Part shown: piece by piece, positions 43,409 through 52,608 of the stretch | How the letters are laid out: each line of letters opens with the position of its first letter | Numbering within the stretch: the first letter of the stretch is position 1 | The notes under the pieces: model-generated | What the model was told of the DNA's origin: nothing | The model's input: only the letters and a program-made list of their open reading frames with translations | Databases searched by the model: none | Program-made: the position numbers and the translations under genes | NCBI GenBank assembly: GCA_034505235.1 | Contig: JAPDQY010000005.1 | Location: 3,634 to 67,633 of the forward strand | From: Coneutiohabitans thermophilus | Lineage (GTDB): Bacteria; Zhuqueibacterota; Zhuqueibacteria; Zhuqueibacterales; Zhuqueibacteraceae | DNA: 64,000 bases | Direction: 5' to 3'

Positions 43409-45019
43409 TCACGGCAGCTTCACCTGTGCCAGAATCTGCTGCATGTTTCTGCCAAGAATGTTGCGCTTGTCTTCCTCTGAAATATTGGCATATGCCACCC
43501 AGCCGAACTGCGGAAAGGGATCGCGCATGGGCGCATCCGAGCCGTAGAGCACGCGTTCGGAGCCCAGCTCGCGCACCAGGTATTCGATCACGCCGCTGGT
43601 GACCGAGGTGAAAGTGATTTCCAGAAAACAATTGGGAAATTCTTTGGCCAGCGCCACGTGCTGCCGCGCCACCGTCCAGGTCCAGCCGGAATGCGCCAGG
43701 ATGAAATTCACCCGGGGATAGCGCCGGGCCAGCTCGGGCATCTCTTGTTTGAAGTTGTCGGAGGGATGCAGGAGGGCAAAGAGACGATGGGCATTGCCGT
43801 ATTCCCACCAGGGCGTGAACCGCGGATCATTGTAGGGCACAGCCATGCGCGGGAAATAGGGCTTCATGCCGCGAAAGCCGCAGGCTTCATAATAATAACG
43901 CAGCTCCCTGTCCCAATCCGTGACGTAGTTGGGATCGAGCACGGCATAGCCGGTGATTTCTTCGGGAAATTCCAGCATCGCCTGGCGCGTGTCCTCGTTG
44001 CCCAACTCATAATCCGTCCAGATGGCCGTCCAGGCACTGAGGCATGTCTGCTTGACACCCAGCCGGCGATTGCGCTCGACCACGCCTCGGCCATCGCCCT
44101 CATTCATGACCACCATGGCGGCGCCGCGTGTGCCGCGCCGGCACAGGTGTGCATGGGCATCGATCACCACAGAATCGGTAATGGGCCGGCCCTGCATGGC
44201 GCCGGCGATGATGCCGTCCTGCGGCTGGTGTGCCGGATAATCCGGCGGCGGAACGGGCAGGCGCAACAGGCGCTGCAGGTTGCCACCGGCAATGGCGCGG
44301 CGTTGTTCGTCGCCCAGTTCGGAATAATCCACATAGGCGCGCGCCGCCCCGATGCTCTTCTCCAGGGCTTCCGTGCCGAACAACAATCTTTCATGGCCAA
44401 TGCGCCGGCACCAGAATTCCAGCATGCGGTTGCCCTGGTAGTTGGAGAATTCAAAATGCAAATTGGGGAAACGATCGGCCAGGGGCAGCAGCTGGCGCGT
44501 GGCTTCCCAACGCACGCTGTGCAGCAGCAGAGGCAGGCGGGGATAATTCTCGCACAGCCAGGCAATTTCCGGCCATTCGATTTGCACGGCCGCACCGTAT
44601 TCCCCGCGGTCGACGATCAGCAGCGTCTGCGTTTCCTGCATTGCCGCCAGCAGTTCCCCCAGCGTGGCCTGATCGACGGCGTGGCGGTAAAGGCGTGGGA
44701 AAATCTTCAGCGCGCGCACACCCTGGCGCTGCATCTCCGGCAGCAAATCATGCGGATGGGGAAAATCGCCCGCGTGATGCGGCAGCGCCACCCAGCAGGG
44801 ATGGAGGCGGGGATACTTGCGGCATTCCGCCAGCACGAGAGCATTGCCCACTTCGGGATGGACTTCGCGGGCCTGATGTGCATACACCAGCGCGGCGTGC
44901 ACACCGCAGCGTTGCATTTCTTCGAGCAAGTGTGTGGTGGTCCATGGCGCCTCGGGATCTTTTCCCGCGCGCCGGCCGAGGGCGGCAAAGCTGTCGAAAT
45001 AGCGCAGGCTGGTGTTCAT
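43409..45019 (-). CDS. Tandem amidohydrolase (two Amidohydro_2 domains, first one metal-less)
   Basis: The 536-residue chain holds two Amidohydro_2-like barrels. The second (about 288-536) has the metal site complete: VIDAHAHL, NFILAHSGWTWT and VLYGSDAPMRDPF. The first (about 1-262) follows the same order (LLHSVRW, LLFGTEALEKSI) but begins RYFDSFAALG, without the His-x-His pair, and has Glu in place of the last Asp. It looks like a fused duplication in which one half lost catalysis. Relatives hydrolyse or decarboxylate small acids and lactones. It lies between PhyH and a class III aminotransferase gene on the same strand. Confidence 0.85.
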   Translation of the reverse strand: MNTSLRYFDSFAALGRRAGKDPEAPWTTTHLLEEMQRCGVHAALVYAHQAREVHPEVGNALVLAECRKYPRLHPCWVALPHHAGDFPHPHDLLPEMQRQGVRALKIFPRLYRHAVDQATLGELLAAMQETQTLLIVDRGEYGAAVQIEWPEIAWLCENYPRLPLLLHSVRWEATRQLLPLADRFPNLHFEFSNYQGNRMLEFWCRRIGHERLLFGTEALEKSIGAARAYVDYSELGDEQRRAIAGGNLQRLLRLPVPPPDYPAHQPQDGIIAGAMQGRPITDSVVIDAHAHLCRRGTRGAAMVVMNEGDGRGVVERNRRLGVKQTCLSAWTAIWTDYELGNEDTRQAMLEFPEEITGYAVLDPNYVTDWDRELRYYYEACGFRGMKPYFPRMAVPYNDPRFTPWWEYGNAHRLFALLHPSDNFKQEMPELARRYPRVNFILAHSGWTWTVARQHVALAKEFPNCFLEITFTSVTSGVIEYLVRELGSERVLYGSDAPMRDPFPQFGWVAYANISEEDKRNILGRNMQQILAQVKLP

Positions 45020-45165
45020 GGTTCAGAGAAGAGCGGGAGATTCAACTCCGGGTTCCTGCTCTGCACCGCGCGTCATCGCGGGCAAGCTCTGCGGCAGCAT
45101 CATCTCCTGCGCCGGGCAATTCATCCGCTTCCTGCGCAACGGCATGCCGGCGGGCGTGGCAACAA

Positions 45166-46368
45166 TCAGCAAATGGCGCGCGCTGCATCCCGCACTTTTT
45201 CCAAAGCCTGTTCAATATCCGCGGGCTGATGCGAGAAAGTGATGAACCAGCGCTCGCTCGGGAAAATGCCACGCTTGAACAATTGCGCAAACAACCGGTT
45301 CTGCCACTGCAGCTTTTCCTGCTCGCTGACGCCTGCAAACTGCAGGAACGGGGCGGGCGCGACACCGGCGGCATGGGCGGGCAGACCGGTTTCTTGGATG
45401 ATCTCCTGAAAACCGTCGCGCAGGCGCCGGCCCATTTGATTGAGGTGTTCATGCACCGGCCGGGTGCGCATGACCGCCATCGTGGCCGTGCAGGCTGCCA
45501 GCGACAGCGTCTCGCCGGCATAGGTGGTCGTGATGATCGTCTGCTCCAGCGTCTGCATATATTCACGTTTGCCCGCAAAGGCCGAGAGCGGATAGCCATT
45601 GGCCAGGGCTTTGGCAAAGGCGGCGAGATCCGGCGTGATGCCGTAATATTCCTGTGCTCCGCCGCGCGCCAAACGAAAGCCGGTGAGCACTTCGTCGAAG
45701 ATCAGCCAGGCGCCGTATTGATCACACTTTTGGCGCAGCAGCGCAAGAAATTCCCCGCCCGTGTCCTCGTTCCAGTCATACGGCACCGTGATCACGCCTG
45801 CCAGCTCGTGACCATGTTGGTCGAAAACCTTCAGGGCGGCCGCACAATCGCCGTATTTGATCTCATGCACATACTCGTTTAGCACGCGCGGCACGCCGGG
45901 ATTGGGCCAGCGCAGGGCAGACCAGTCATGATAACCATGGTAGCCGCAGGTGAGGATGTGCTCCCGGCCGGTATGGGCGCGCGCCAGCCGGACACAGGCG
46001 GTGCAGGCATCGGCGCCGGTTTTCATGAAGCGGATCTGTTCCACCCACGGCACGTTTTGACAAACGGCCTCCGCCGCCTCCCATTCCAGCGGGCTGGCCA
46101 TGCTGAACAGCACGCCGTTTTCCATCTGCGCCCGCACCGCGGTTTCGACTTCCGGATAACAATATCCCAAAATAATCGGGCCCAGGGCGCAACGAAAATC
46201 GAGGTATTCGCGGTCGTCCAGGTCCCACAGGCGGCAGCCCTGCGCGCGTTTGATGAACGGCGGCATGAAGTCGCCGTATTCCGGCCGCCAGCGCTTGGCG
46301 TTGGTTTGCGTGGCCCAGGGCATGCGCGCCAGCGCGCGGGCGTAGTGTTCGGCATGTTTGGGCGTCAT
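45166..46368 (-). CDS. Class III aminotransferase (glutamate-1-semialdehyde aminomutase-like)
   Basis: The 400-residue PLP enzyme has RFMKTGADACTACVRLARA, TCGYHGYHDW, LIFDEVLTGFRLARGGAQE and the Schiff-base Lys in LAAFAKALANGYPLSAFAG, as in HemL-like and other class III transaminases. The genuine HemL GSEA-type motif is replaced (GADA), and the neighbours are catabolic rather than haem genes. It therefore more likely transaminates an amino sugar or amino acid derivative. It lies between the GH38 alpha-mannosidase and the tandem amidohydrolase on the same strand, probably one transcription unit. Confidence 0.88.
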   Translation of the reverse strand: MTPKHAEHYARALARMPWATQTNAKRWRPEYGDFMPPFIKRAQGCRLWDLDDREYLDFRCALGPIILGYCYPEVETAVRAQMENGVLFSMASPLEWEAAEAVCQNVPWVEQIRFMKTGADACTACVRLARAHTGREHILTCGYHGYHDWSALRWPNPGVPRVLNEYVHEIKYGDCAAALKVFDQHGHELAGVITVPYDWNEDTGGEFLALLRQKCDQYGAWLIFDEVLTGFRLARGGAQEYYGITPDLAAFAKALANGYPLSAFAGKREYMQTLEQTIITTTYAGETLSLAACTATMAVMRTRPVHEHLNQMGRRLRDGFQEIIQETGLPAHAAGVAPAPFLQFAGVSEQEKLQWQNRLFAQLFKRGIFPSERWFITFSHQPADIEQALEKVRDAARAIC

Positions 46369-46516
46369 GATGCGCTTTGCGGTTCGCGGCCGGCCCTGCC
46401 GGGCGGGATTGAAATTTTTTGATCATGTGCCGGCGCCGGCAGAAGCCGCCGCGTGTGGTTGTAAATGATGGCGCCGGCATGCAGAGCTGGAACCGGCGGC
46501 TGTTTTACGGGCGCGG

Positions 46517-49222
46517 TCATGCAGCCGCAAGCCCCTGGCAATCCAGCCGCAACCGCAACGAAAGAATTTGCCGCGCTGCAACTTCAAAGTCCACCCGTGT
46601 GCCTGCGGTAATTGGCAATTCCTGCAGATCCCGTTCGTTGAGTTGTGTCAGCCAGGCGGCTTGCAACCCCGCCGTCACAGTTAGCCTGCCCTGCACGCCG
46701 GCGGCCGTGGGATTGTACATGCGCACAATGACTCCCCGCCCGTCTTCCGCGGGCTTGCATGCGGATAACACGAGCGCGGACGGCACCAGCTCGATGCCAA
46801 ATGGTGCGAGATGGACGGCCGGATCGCCGCCGCGCCGCACGGCCAAAAAGGGCAGATGAAAATTTTCCAATTGCTCGTTGACACTGCCGTAGTCTTCGAA
46901 TTGCGCCGCGGTGTGCGGGATAATCGCATAACGAAAAGAGTGCGTGCCCGGGCATTGCGCTTCCGGCGTGTCGGTGATCCAGCCGGCTTCGCCGCCCGGC
47001 CGCATGAGCAGGTCACCGCCGGAAAGCCGCGCCACACAGCGCAAGAGCGTAATCGCGAGCGTGCCCGGTTCCTCCACCTTCAATTCATATTCCGGCAGGC
47101 CGGCCGTGGCTATCGTCAGGCCGCGCCCGCCCGCCACCATGGTCACCCCGCGCTGCATGGGATGGACAGCAGGCGGCACCTCGATGTTGTAGGCAGCGGG
47201 ATCGATGACATGGTGTTCGCGTCGCGTGAGGCCAAATTGACTGTCGGAATGGCTGACGTTGGTCTGCAGTCCCGAAGCAAACAACACGCGCAGACGATGA
47301 TCCTTCACGTTGTTCTCCACCGTGGTTTCGCATTCCACCCACGGCTGGTTGTGATACAGGCGCACGCGCGTGCAAATCGGCAGAGGGACGCGGCGGCGGG
47401 ACCGGCTCTGGCGCGATCCGGTGAGACCCGCGGGCAGGGAAAGCGCGAGCGTGATGGCGATCGTGGCGCGCAGCGGGCCGGTCTCCAACAAGTGCCGGGT
47501 TGCGGCACACTGGTGCGAGGTGAAAATCGCATCTTGGCGTGGCGGGGAATAATTGTACTCATCCCCGGCATCTCCGCCGTCTTCGAACACATGCAGACCG
47601 GGGAATTGGTCTCCGGTACGCTTGTCCAGCAGGGTGATGGCGCCGTTGGCCAGCACCTCCACCCGCAGAAAATCATTCTCCAGAACATTTTCCCGCGCGC
47701 ACAGGCTGCTGTGATAAACCGGCATGCGCTCCTGCAATGCCACGCGGTAGCGGGCAAAGCCCAGGGCGGGAACCCGCTTCGCATCGAGCAGGATATGAAA
47801 GCGCTCGGTGAGCCGTTTGGAAGGATAGGAATAGTCGCTGTAGCGCAGGCCGTGCCCCGCGGGTTCGTGCTGCAAAATTTGACAGGGCACTTCCCTGCCC
47901 GTTTCGTCACGCAAACAGAAACCCGCAATCAGCGGCAGCGGCTTTTCCACCCGAACAGTCGGATTCAAGCCCACGACAATCTTTTGGCGGAAGAATTCCA
48001 CCACCGCCGGCACCACCTGGCTGGTGCAGCGCGTCTGCGGATTGAAAACCAGCACATGCTCCCCGCCCTGCCAGGCATCGGGGTGGAGATGGCGCACCGC
48101 TTTGTCGATGATCGCCTCGCCCACCTGCTGCACTTTCGCAAAGCGCGTCATCATCTCGCGATGCACGGCATCGATGCTGCAGCCGCAGATCGAATCATGC
48201 GGATGATTCTGCAGCAGAAGCCTCCAGCCGTGCGCCAGCATGGGGAGGAGGTGTCGCCGGCCGGCGAGATCCGCCCACACGGCAAGCGGCTCGGCGTAGC
48301 GCGTGAGCAGCTTCTCGGCCGCGTAATTTGCCTGCTTGAGATACATGCGCGAAGAGTACACGCCCGATTGCACGGCAAAGGCATAGCGGAATCCGCCGCG
48401 CAATTCCCCCTCGATTTGCGGCAACACGATTTGCGCCTCGTCCACATGCCGTTTGATGGCCGCAACGCAGGCGGGCAGGCTGCTGTGGATGAACCTGCCC
48501 TCGCCGAGGGCATTCATCACGCGCAATGCCCGGGGCAGATAGGGCTCGGGAAAATGGTGATCGCCGCCATTCATGCACAGGCGATGCGGCGTGGAGGCGC
48601 GCGGATCGAGAATTTCTTTCAACTCGCGCGCCTTGCGGCGAAAGGCGTCCTCACTGTCGGTGCCGATATAGGCATCCCCATAGCCGTTGGGCGGCAGATG
48701 AATCATCAGCACCGTGCTGCCATCCGGTGCCCGCCAGCGATATTCCGATTTTTCCTGGCCGGGTTCGCCGCCAAATCCGCGGTAAATGATCGCGGTGTCC
48801 ATGTCAAAACCGCGCAAAATCGCGGGCATCATGGCGAGATGGCCGAATGAGTCGGGCAGGTAACCAAGCGGCATCACCGCGCCATAGGCGGCACCCACTT
48901 TTGCGCCCATCAGCAAATTGCGCACGGTGGATTCCCCCGCCACCAGAAACTCGTCGGGCAAAACGTACCACGGCCCGATGGCGAGCTTCCCGGCTTGCAC
49001 CAACCGTCGCAATTCCTCCGCCCGCTGCGGCAGGATGGCGGCATAGTCCTCGAGCACGATGGTCTGGCCATCGAGGGTGAAATGCTCATAATCCGGCACC
49101 TGCGCGAAAATGTCCAGCAGGGCATTGATCATATCCACCAGATCCAGGCGAAAGGTCTCGAAGGTTTTATACCATTCGCGATCCCAGTGGGAGTGGGAGA
49201 TGAAGTGATAGGTCGGTTCCAT
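46517..49222 (-). CDS. GH38 alpha-mannosidase
   Basis: The 901-residue product begins TYHFISHSHWDREWYKTFE, the classic GH38 zinc motif, and has GYLPDSFGH, where the catalytic nucleophile Asp is expected, AIIYRGFGGEPG and QNHPHDSICGCSID (a third zinc-site segment). The long C-terminal beta domains are typical. There is no signal peptide, so it is cytosolic. I set the start at ATG 49222 because GGAAAG precedes it; the ORF from 49477 would overlap the upstream gene by 145 bases and adds unrelated sequence. It removes terminal alpha-mannose, most likely from imported mannosides. It follows the isomerase-like gene by 110 bases. Confidence 0.92.
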   Translation of the reverse strand: MEPTYHFISHSHWDREWYKTFETFRLDLVDMINALLDIFAQVPDYEHFTLDGQTIVLEDYAAILPQRAEELRRLVQAGKLAIGPWYVLPDEFLVAGESTVRNLLMGAKVGAAYGAVMPLGYLPDSFGHLAMMPAILRGFDMDTAIIYRGFGGEPGQEKSEYRWRAPDGSTVLMIHLPPNGYGDAYIGTDSEDAFRRKARELKEILDPRASTPHRLCMNGGDHHFPEPYLPRALRVMNALGEGRFIHSSLPACVAAIKRHVDEAQIVLPQIEGELRGGFRYAFAVQSGVYSSRMYLKQANYAAEKLLTRYAEPLAVWADLAGRRHLLPMLAHGWRLLLQNHPHDSICGCSIDAVHREMMTRFAKVQQVGEAIIDKAVRHLHPDAWQGGEHVLVFNPQTRCTSQVVPAVVEFFRQKIVVGLNPTVRVEKPLPLIAGFCLRDETGREVPCQILQHEPAGHGLRYSDYSYPSKRLTERFHILLDAKRVPALGFARYRVALQERMPVYHSSLCARENVLENDFLRVEVLANGAITLLDKRTGDQFPGLHVFEDGGDAGDEYNYSPPRQDAIFTSHQCAATRHLLETGPLRATIAITLALSLPAGLTGSRQSRSRRRVPLPICTRVRLYHNQPWVECETTVENNVKDHRLRVLFASGLQTNVSHSDSQFGLTRREHHVIDPAAYNIEVPPAVHPMQRGVTMVAGGRGLTIATAGLPEYELKVEEPGTLAITLLRCVARLSGGDLLMRPGGEAGWITDTPEAQCPGTHSFRYAIIPHTAAQFEDYGSVNEQLENFHLPFLAVRRGGDPAVHLAPFGIELVPSALVLSACKPAEDGRGVIVRMYNPTAAGVQGRLTVTAGLQAAWLTQLNERDLQELPITAGTRVDFEVAARQILSLRLRLDCQGLAAA

Positions 49223-49332
49223 GCCGGCTTTCCGAGATCGGGCAGCAGCCGGTGATTGGCTGCCGTGGAAATTTGTCATTGGTTGGCGGTCTGCCTGCCG
49301 GGGCCCCGGCGGAATGCCCTGGTGTTGTCCTG

Positions 49333-50136
49333 TTATCCCCTCGGGATCTCCGCCAGCATCCTGCGCACCACTTCCAAATTCTTCCGCGAGTTTTCGAGCA
49401 AGGGCAGGCAGTGTGTTTCGATGGTGACATGCGGGACGACTTTGTCGCGAGCCAGCGCCTGCAACTGTCCGCGCCAATTCACCCTGCCCTCACCCACCGG
49501 CACACACTCCACCAGCGCCCCCTTGATGGTGTCTTTCACATGCACATTGGCGATCCATGGTTTCAGCGCATCATAGCCCTCGGGGTAGGGAAGTTCCGCC
49601 GTGCCCACGGCATTGCCGGGATCCCAGTTGGCACGCAGCGCCGGCGAATTGACCTGCGCGAGCAGGCGGCTGGTGTTCCCGCCGGTGTCACACCAAAAGC
49701 CGGGTTCGTTCTCGACTGCCAAAATCAGACCGTGTGCGTGCGCTGCCTGCGCCGCCTGCCGGAAAATTTCCACGACCTTGTTTACATCGCCGGGAACATC
49801 GCGGGGGGAACGTTGAAAACCGAACACGATCACGAGCGGTGTGCCAAGCACGCGGGCCAGATCAAAGGTCGCGGGCAGGGTTTCCCGCAATTCATGCTGC
49901 CACAGCGCCGTGTCGTGCACGGTGCCCTTGAACACGCCGGGCGAAAGCGCGGTCAGGCGCAGCCCGTGTTTTTGCTGCAGCGCGAGGATTTGTCCGACGG
50001 TGGCGGGCGTAATCGCCGGCACGCGCCGGTCGCCGATCACCCGCAATTCAAAATCACGCACGCCCCACGCCAAGCCGATGGTGAGGGCTTCCACCACCTC
50101 TGCGGAAATTTCATCTGTCACAAAACCGATGCGCAT
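49333..50136 (-). CDS. Sugar phosphate isomerase/epimerase-like TIM barrel
   Basis: The 267-residue product (AP endonuclease 2-like fold) opens MRIGFVTDEISAEVVEAL and carries a divalent-metal set: Glu in LAVENEPGFWC, Asp in ANWDPGN, His in ANVHVKDT and Glu in HVTIETH. Members isomerise or epimerise ketoses or act on inositol derivatives. ATG 50136 is preceded by GGGAG and is favoured over 50196, which overlaps the previous stop. It lies between the class V aminotransferase (56-base gap) and the GH38 gene. Confidence 0.87.
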   Translation of the reverse strand: MRIGFVTDEISAEVVEALTIGLAWGVRDFELRVIGDRRVPAITPATVGQILALQQKHGLRLTALSPGVFKGTVHDTALWQHELRETLPATFDLARVLGTPLVIVFGFQRSPRDVPGDVNKVVEIFRQAAQAAHAHGLILAVENEPGFWCDTGGNTSRLLAQVNSPALRANWDPGNAVGTAELPYPEGYDALKPWIANVHVKDTIKGALVECVPVGEGRVNWRGQLQALARDKVVPHVTIETHCLPLLENSRKNLEVVRRMLAEIPRG

Positions 50137-50192
50137 GCCGGGACTCCCGGAGTTGTGCAAAGGGGGGAATCGCCCTGCCCCGTTTCTTTCGA

Positions 50193-51491
50193 TCAATTCT
50201 GCCGCATCGCCGCCTGCACGCCCTCCAACACCCTCCCGACGTCTGCAAAGGAGTTGTAGAGATGCAGCGAGATGCGAATCGCATTCAGGCCGCCTTCATA
50301 AATGGCGCGGGTGCGCAGCTTGTATTTTTCTGCGAGGAAATTTTGCAGCGCGCCGCGCTCCATGTTCGGCAGTGTGAAAGTGACGATGGCGCTGTGTTCC
50401 GCGGGGTTTTGCGGGGAGTTGACCTCAACGCCGAGCCGGTTCAAACCTTCTTTCAGCGCAGCGGCCAGCGCATGATCGCGCCGCCAGACATTCTCCATGC
50501 CGATGCTCAGCAGGAAGTCCAGCGCGGCTCCCAGGCCCGCGAACAGGGGCGTGCTCACCGTGCCGTATTCATAACGCTGTGCGGTGGGATGAAGCTGAAA
50601 CGCACCGCTTACCATGTCGAACGCACCGGTGTTGGAATAGCCGCCGAGATATTTGGCCGCAATCAGGTCGAGGGCGTCCTCGCGCACGTAGAGCAGGCCG
50701 GTGCCCTTGGGACCGAGCAGCCATTTGTGCCCGCTGGTGGCGTAGGCATGGCAGCCAATCTCATGCAGCTTGAGCGGCAGCATGCCCGCGGCCTGCGCGC
50801 CATCGACGAAATACCACAGCTTGTTCGCCGCCGCCCATTCCCCGATTTGTTTGACCGGCAGAATCTGTCCGGTGGAGGTGGTGATATGCGGGATGCTGAG
50901 GGCGCGCGTGCGCCGGGTCAGCAGCTTTTGCATGCGCTCCAGATTTTCCTGCGCGGAGCGCGTGGAGGGCTCGAAGGTTTTGATCACTATGCCGTCGCGC
51001 TTTTGCCGTGCCAGCCAGGAAAGCGTGTTGCCCACGTGTTCGTGCGTGGTGGTGATGACTTCGTCCCCGCGCGCAAGCGGCAGGCCGTTGCAGACGATGG
51101 CGATGCCCTCGGTGGCATTGCGCGTGTAGGCCAGCTCCTCCGCTTTGCAACCGAGCAGGTGTCCGGCCCGGGATTTGATCTCATGCCAGAGTTCGTCGCT
51201 GTGCCCGGTTTCGCAAATGCGCTCCAGTTCGGTGATTTTATTCCGCAGCGTTTCGATGACAACATAGGGTGAGGCCCCCAGCCCGCCGGTGTTGAGATAG
51301 ACGCGCTCGCGCGTGAGCGGGAAGTGCTCGCGCACCATGGCCCAAAAGGTCTCATCATGCGCGTCGATGCTGTGGTCAGCAACGTGCGGCAGGGCGGGCG
51401 GCTGCCTGGAATCGGATCGCGCTGCCGCCCACAGCCCGCTCATCCCGGTCACACTCGCTGTCGCAGCCGCAAGAAAATCGCGTCGGTTCAT
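50193..51491 (-). CDS. Class V aminotransferase with Tat signal (isopenicillin N epimerase-like)
   Basis: The product has 432 residues. It starts with a twin-arginine signal, MNRRDFLAAATASVTG, so a folded PLP enzyme would be exported. The core has YLNTGGLGASPYVV, YTRNATEGIAIV, the Asp in WYFVDGAQAAGM and the PLP Lys in TSGHKWLLGPKGTGLLYV. Relatives include isopenicillin N epimerase and cysteine-desulfurase-like proteins. The start is ATG 51491; an ATG two codons earlier (51497) is also possible and neither has a strong ribosome site. A palindrome, GCAAAC-a-GTTTGC, lies at 51505-51517 just upstream. Its periplasmic substrate is unknown. Confidence 0.88.
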   Translation of the reverse strand: MNRRDFLAAATASVTGMSGLWAAARSDSRQPPALPHVADHSIDAHDETFWAMVREHFPLTRERVYLNTGGLGASPYVVIETLRNKITELERICETGHSDELWHEIKSRAGHLLGCKAEELAYTRNATEGIAIVCNGLPLARGDEVITTTHEHVGNTLSWLARQKRDGIVIKTFEPSTRSAQENLERMQKLLTRRTRALSIPHITTSTGQILPVKQIGEWAAANKLWYFVDGAQAAGMLPLKLHEIGCHAYATSGHKWLLGPKGTGLLYVREDALDLIAAKYLGGYSNTGAFDMVSGAFQLHPTAQRYEYGTVSTPLFAGLGAALDFLLSIGMENVWRRDHALAAALKEGLNRLGVEVNSPQNPAEHSAIVTFTLPNMERGALQNFLAEKYKLRTRAIYEGGLNAIRISLHLYNSFADVGRVLEGVQAAMRQN

Positions 51492-51809
51492 TGTCATGGC
51501 ATCAGCAAACAGTTTGCCTGCGAGGGCAGGCCGTTGCATCTCGCAGCCAATGCCGGGGTTCGCACCGCCGGCCTCAGGCACAGGCGCCGTGCTTGTTGTG
51601 GATTTTTCCCGGCAGGTCATCGCGGCGAATCTTGTGAAAGACAGGGCACGGTGTCGGGATTTTCAGGAAAACGCCGTCGCGCAAACCTCCAGCCCGCAGT
51701 CAGACAGCAGGTCTGTGCTGCATGCCCTCGCGATGACTGCGCACACATGCCTCATCATTCCTGCGGCATGGCCACCCGAATCACCCGGCTGAACCAAAGT
51801 AACAAAACA
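51492..51809. other. Gene-free stretch with a palindrome and a dispersed-repeat copy
   Basis: No protein-like frame is seen. The stretch contains the GCAAAC-a-GTTTGC palindrome at 51505-51517 and a dispersed-repeat copy at 51679-51720, between two minus-strand genes. Confidence 0.5.
51679..51720 (+). repeat. Dispersed repeat, copy 3
   Basis: GCGCAAACCTCCAGCCCGC followed by CAGACAGCAGGTCTGTGC aligns with the other three copies; the right arm is the most diverged. Confidence 0.45.
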
Positions 51810-52604
51810 CTATCGCTGACAGGTGGGGCAGAAATAGGTCATCCGCCGCCATTGCCCCTGCCGGACCATCGCGACAGGCGTGTTGCAGCGATAACAAGGC
51901 TGGCGGGTGCGACGATAAACCCAGTATCGTGCCCTGCCCGTCCGCAAGGCAGGCGGCAGCGTCACGATTGGCCCTTCGTTTATTACCCCCTGCCGCATCA
52001 GCGGGATTAACACCTCCCACAGGCGCATGCTTTCCGCCGCTGTGATCTCCCCGGCATGCCGGCGGGGATCGATCCCCGCCAAAAACAGCCCCTCGGATTT
52101 GTAAATGTTGCCGATTCCAGCGATGAGATTTTGATCGAGAATGGCGTCACCGATTTCGCGGCTGCCGGCCTGCTGCAGACGCTGCCCGGCCTCCCGGCAA
52201 TCGAAGGCGGGGCTCAGGATATCCGGCCCGAGCGCAGCCAGAACCGGATGCCCCGGCAGCTCGTCGGCACGCAGGAGTTCCACCACCGGGCCGTGATAAA
52301 AAACCGCTTCATGCTTCGCCGTGCGCAGCCACAGTCGCACGTGTTTGACCGGCTTGTTCAAAGCCAGCCCCCGGCTCTCAATCTGCCAGGAGCCGAACAT
52401 CATGGCATGACAATGAATCGCCCATCCCGTCGCGAGTTTGAGCACCAGATGCTTGCCGATGGGGGTGACGTCGGCGAGACGATCGCCTTGCAGCGCCGCC
52501 CAATGCGGCTGCCAGCTTCGTGGTGCTTTCTCAAACCACACGGGCCAGCCCACCAGCGGTTGCAAGGCCCTGGCCCAGCGCGCCACGGCATGCCCCTCGG
52601 CCAT
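51810..52604 (-). CDS. Fpg/Nei-type DNA glycosylase with Ala in place of the catalytic Pro2
   Basis: The 264-residue protein has the family layout: an N-terminal beta-sandwich, the helix-two-turn-helix region IGDAILDQNLIAGIGNIYKS and a C-terminal zinc finger with four Cys (CYRC ... CPTC). It should excise oxidised bases and nick DNA. The N-terminus reads MAEGHAVARW: Glu3 is kept but the nucleophilic proline normally at position 2 is alanine, as a Val replaces it in NEIL3. Its start lies four bases beyond the stop of the alpha/alpha-toroid gene, so it is translated with a glycan operon, an odd neighbour for a repair gene. Confidence 0.87.
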   Translation of the reverse strand: MAEGHAVARWARALQPLVGWPVWFEKAPRSWQPHWAALQGDRLADVTPIGKHLVLKLATGWAIHCHAMMFGSWQIESRGLALNKPVKHVRLWLRTAKHEAVFYHGPVVELLRADELPGHPVLAALGPDILSPAFDCREAGQRLQQAGSREIGDAILDQNLIAGIGNIYKSEGLFLAGIDPRRHAGEITAAESMRLWEVLIPLMRQGVINEGPIVTLPPALRTGRARYWVYRRTRQPCYRCNTPVAMVRQGQWRRMTYFCPTCQR

Positions 52605-52608
52605 GACT

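Noticed and set aside
46811..48850. A 679-residue plus-strand reading frame
   Set aside because: It is antisense to the GH38 alpha-mannosidase with its HSHWDREW motif.
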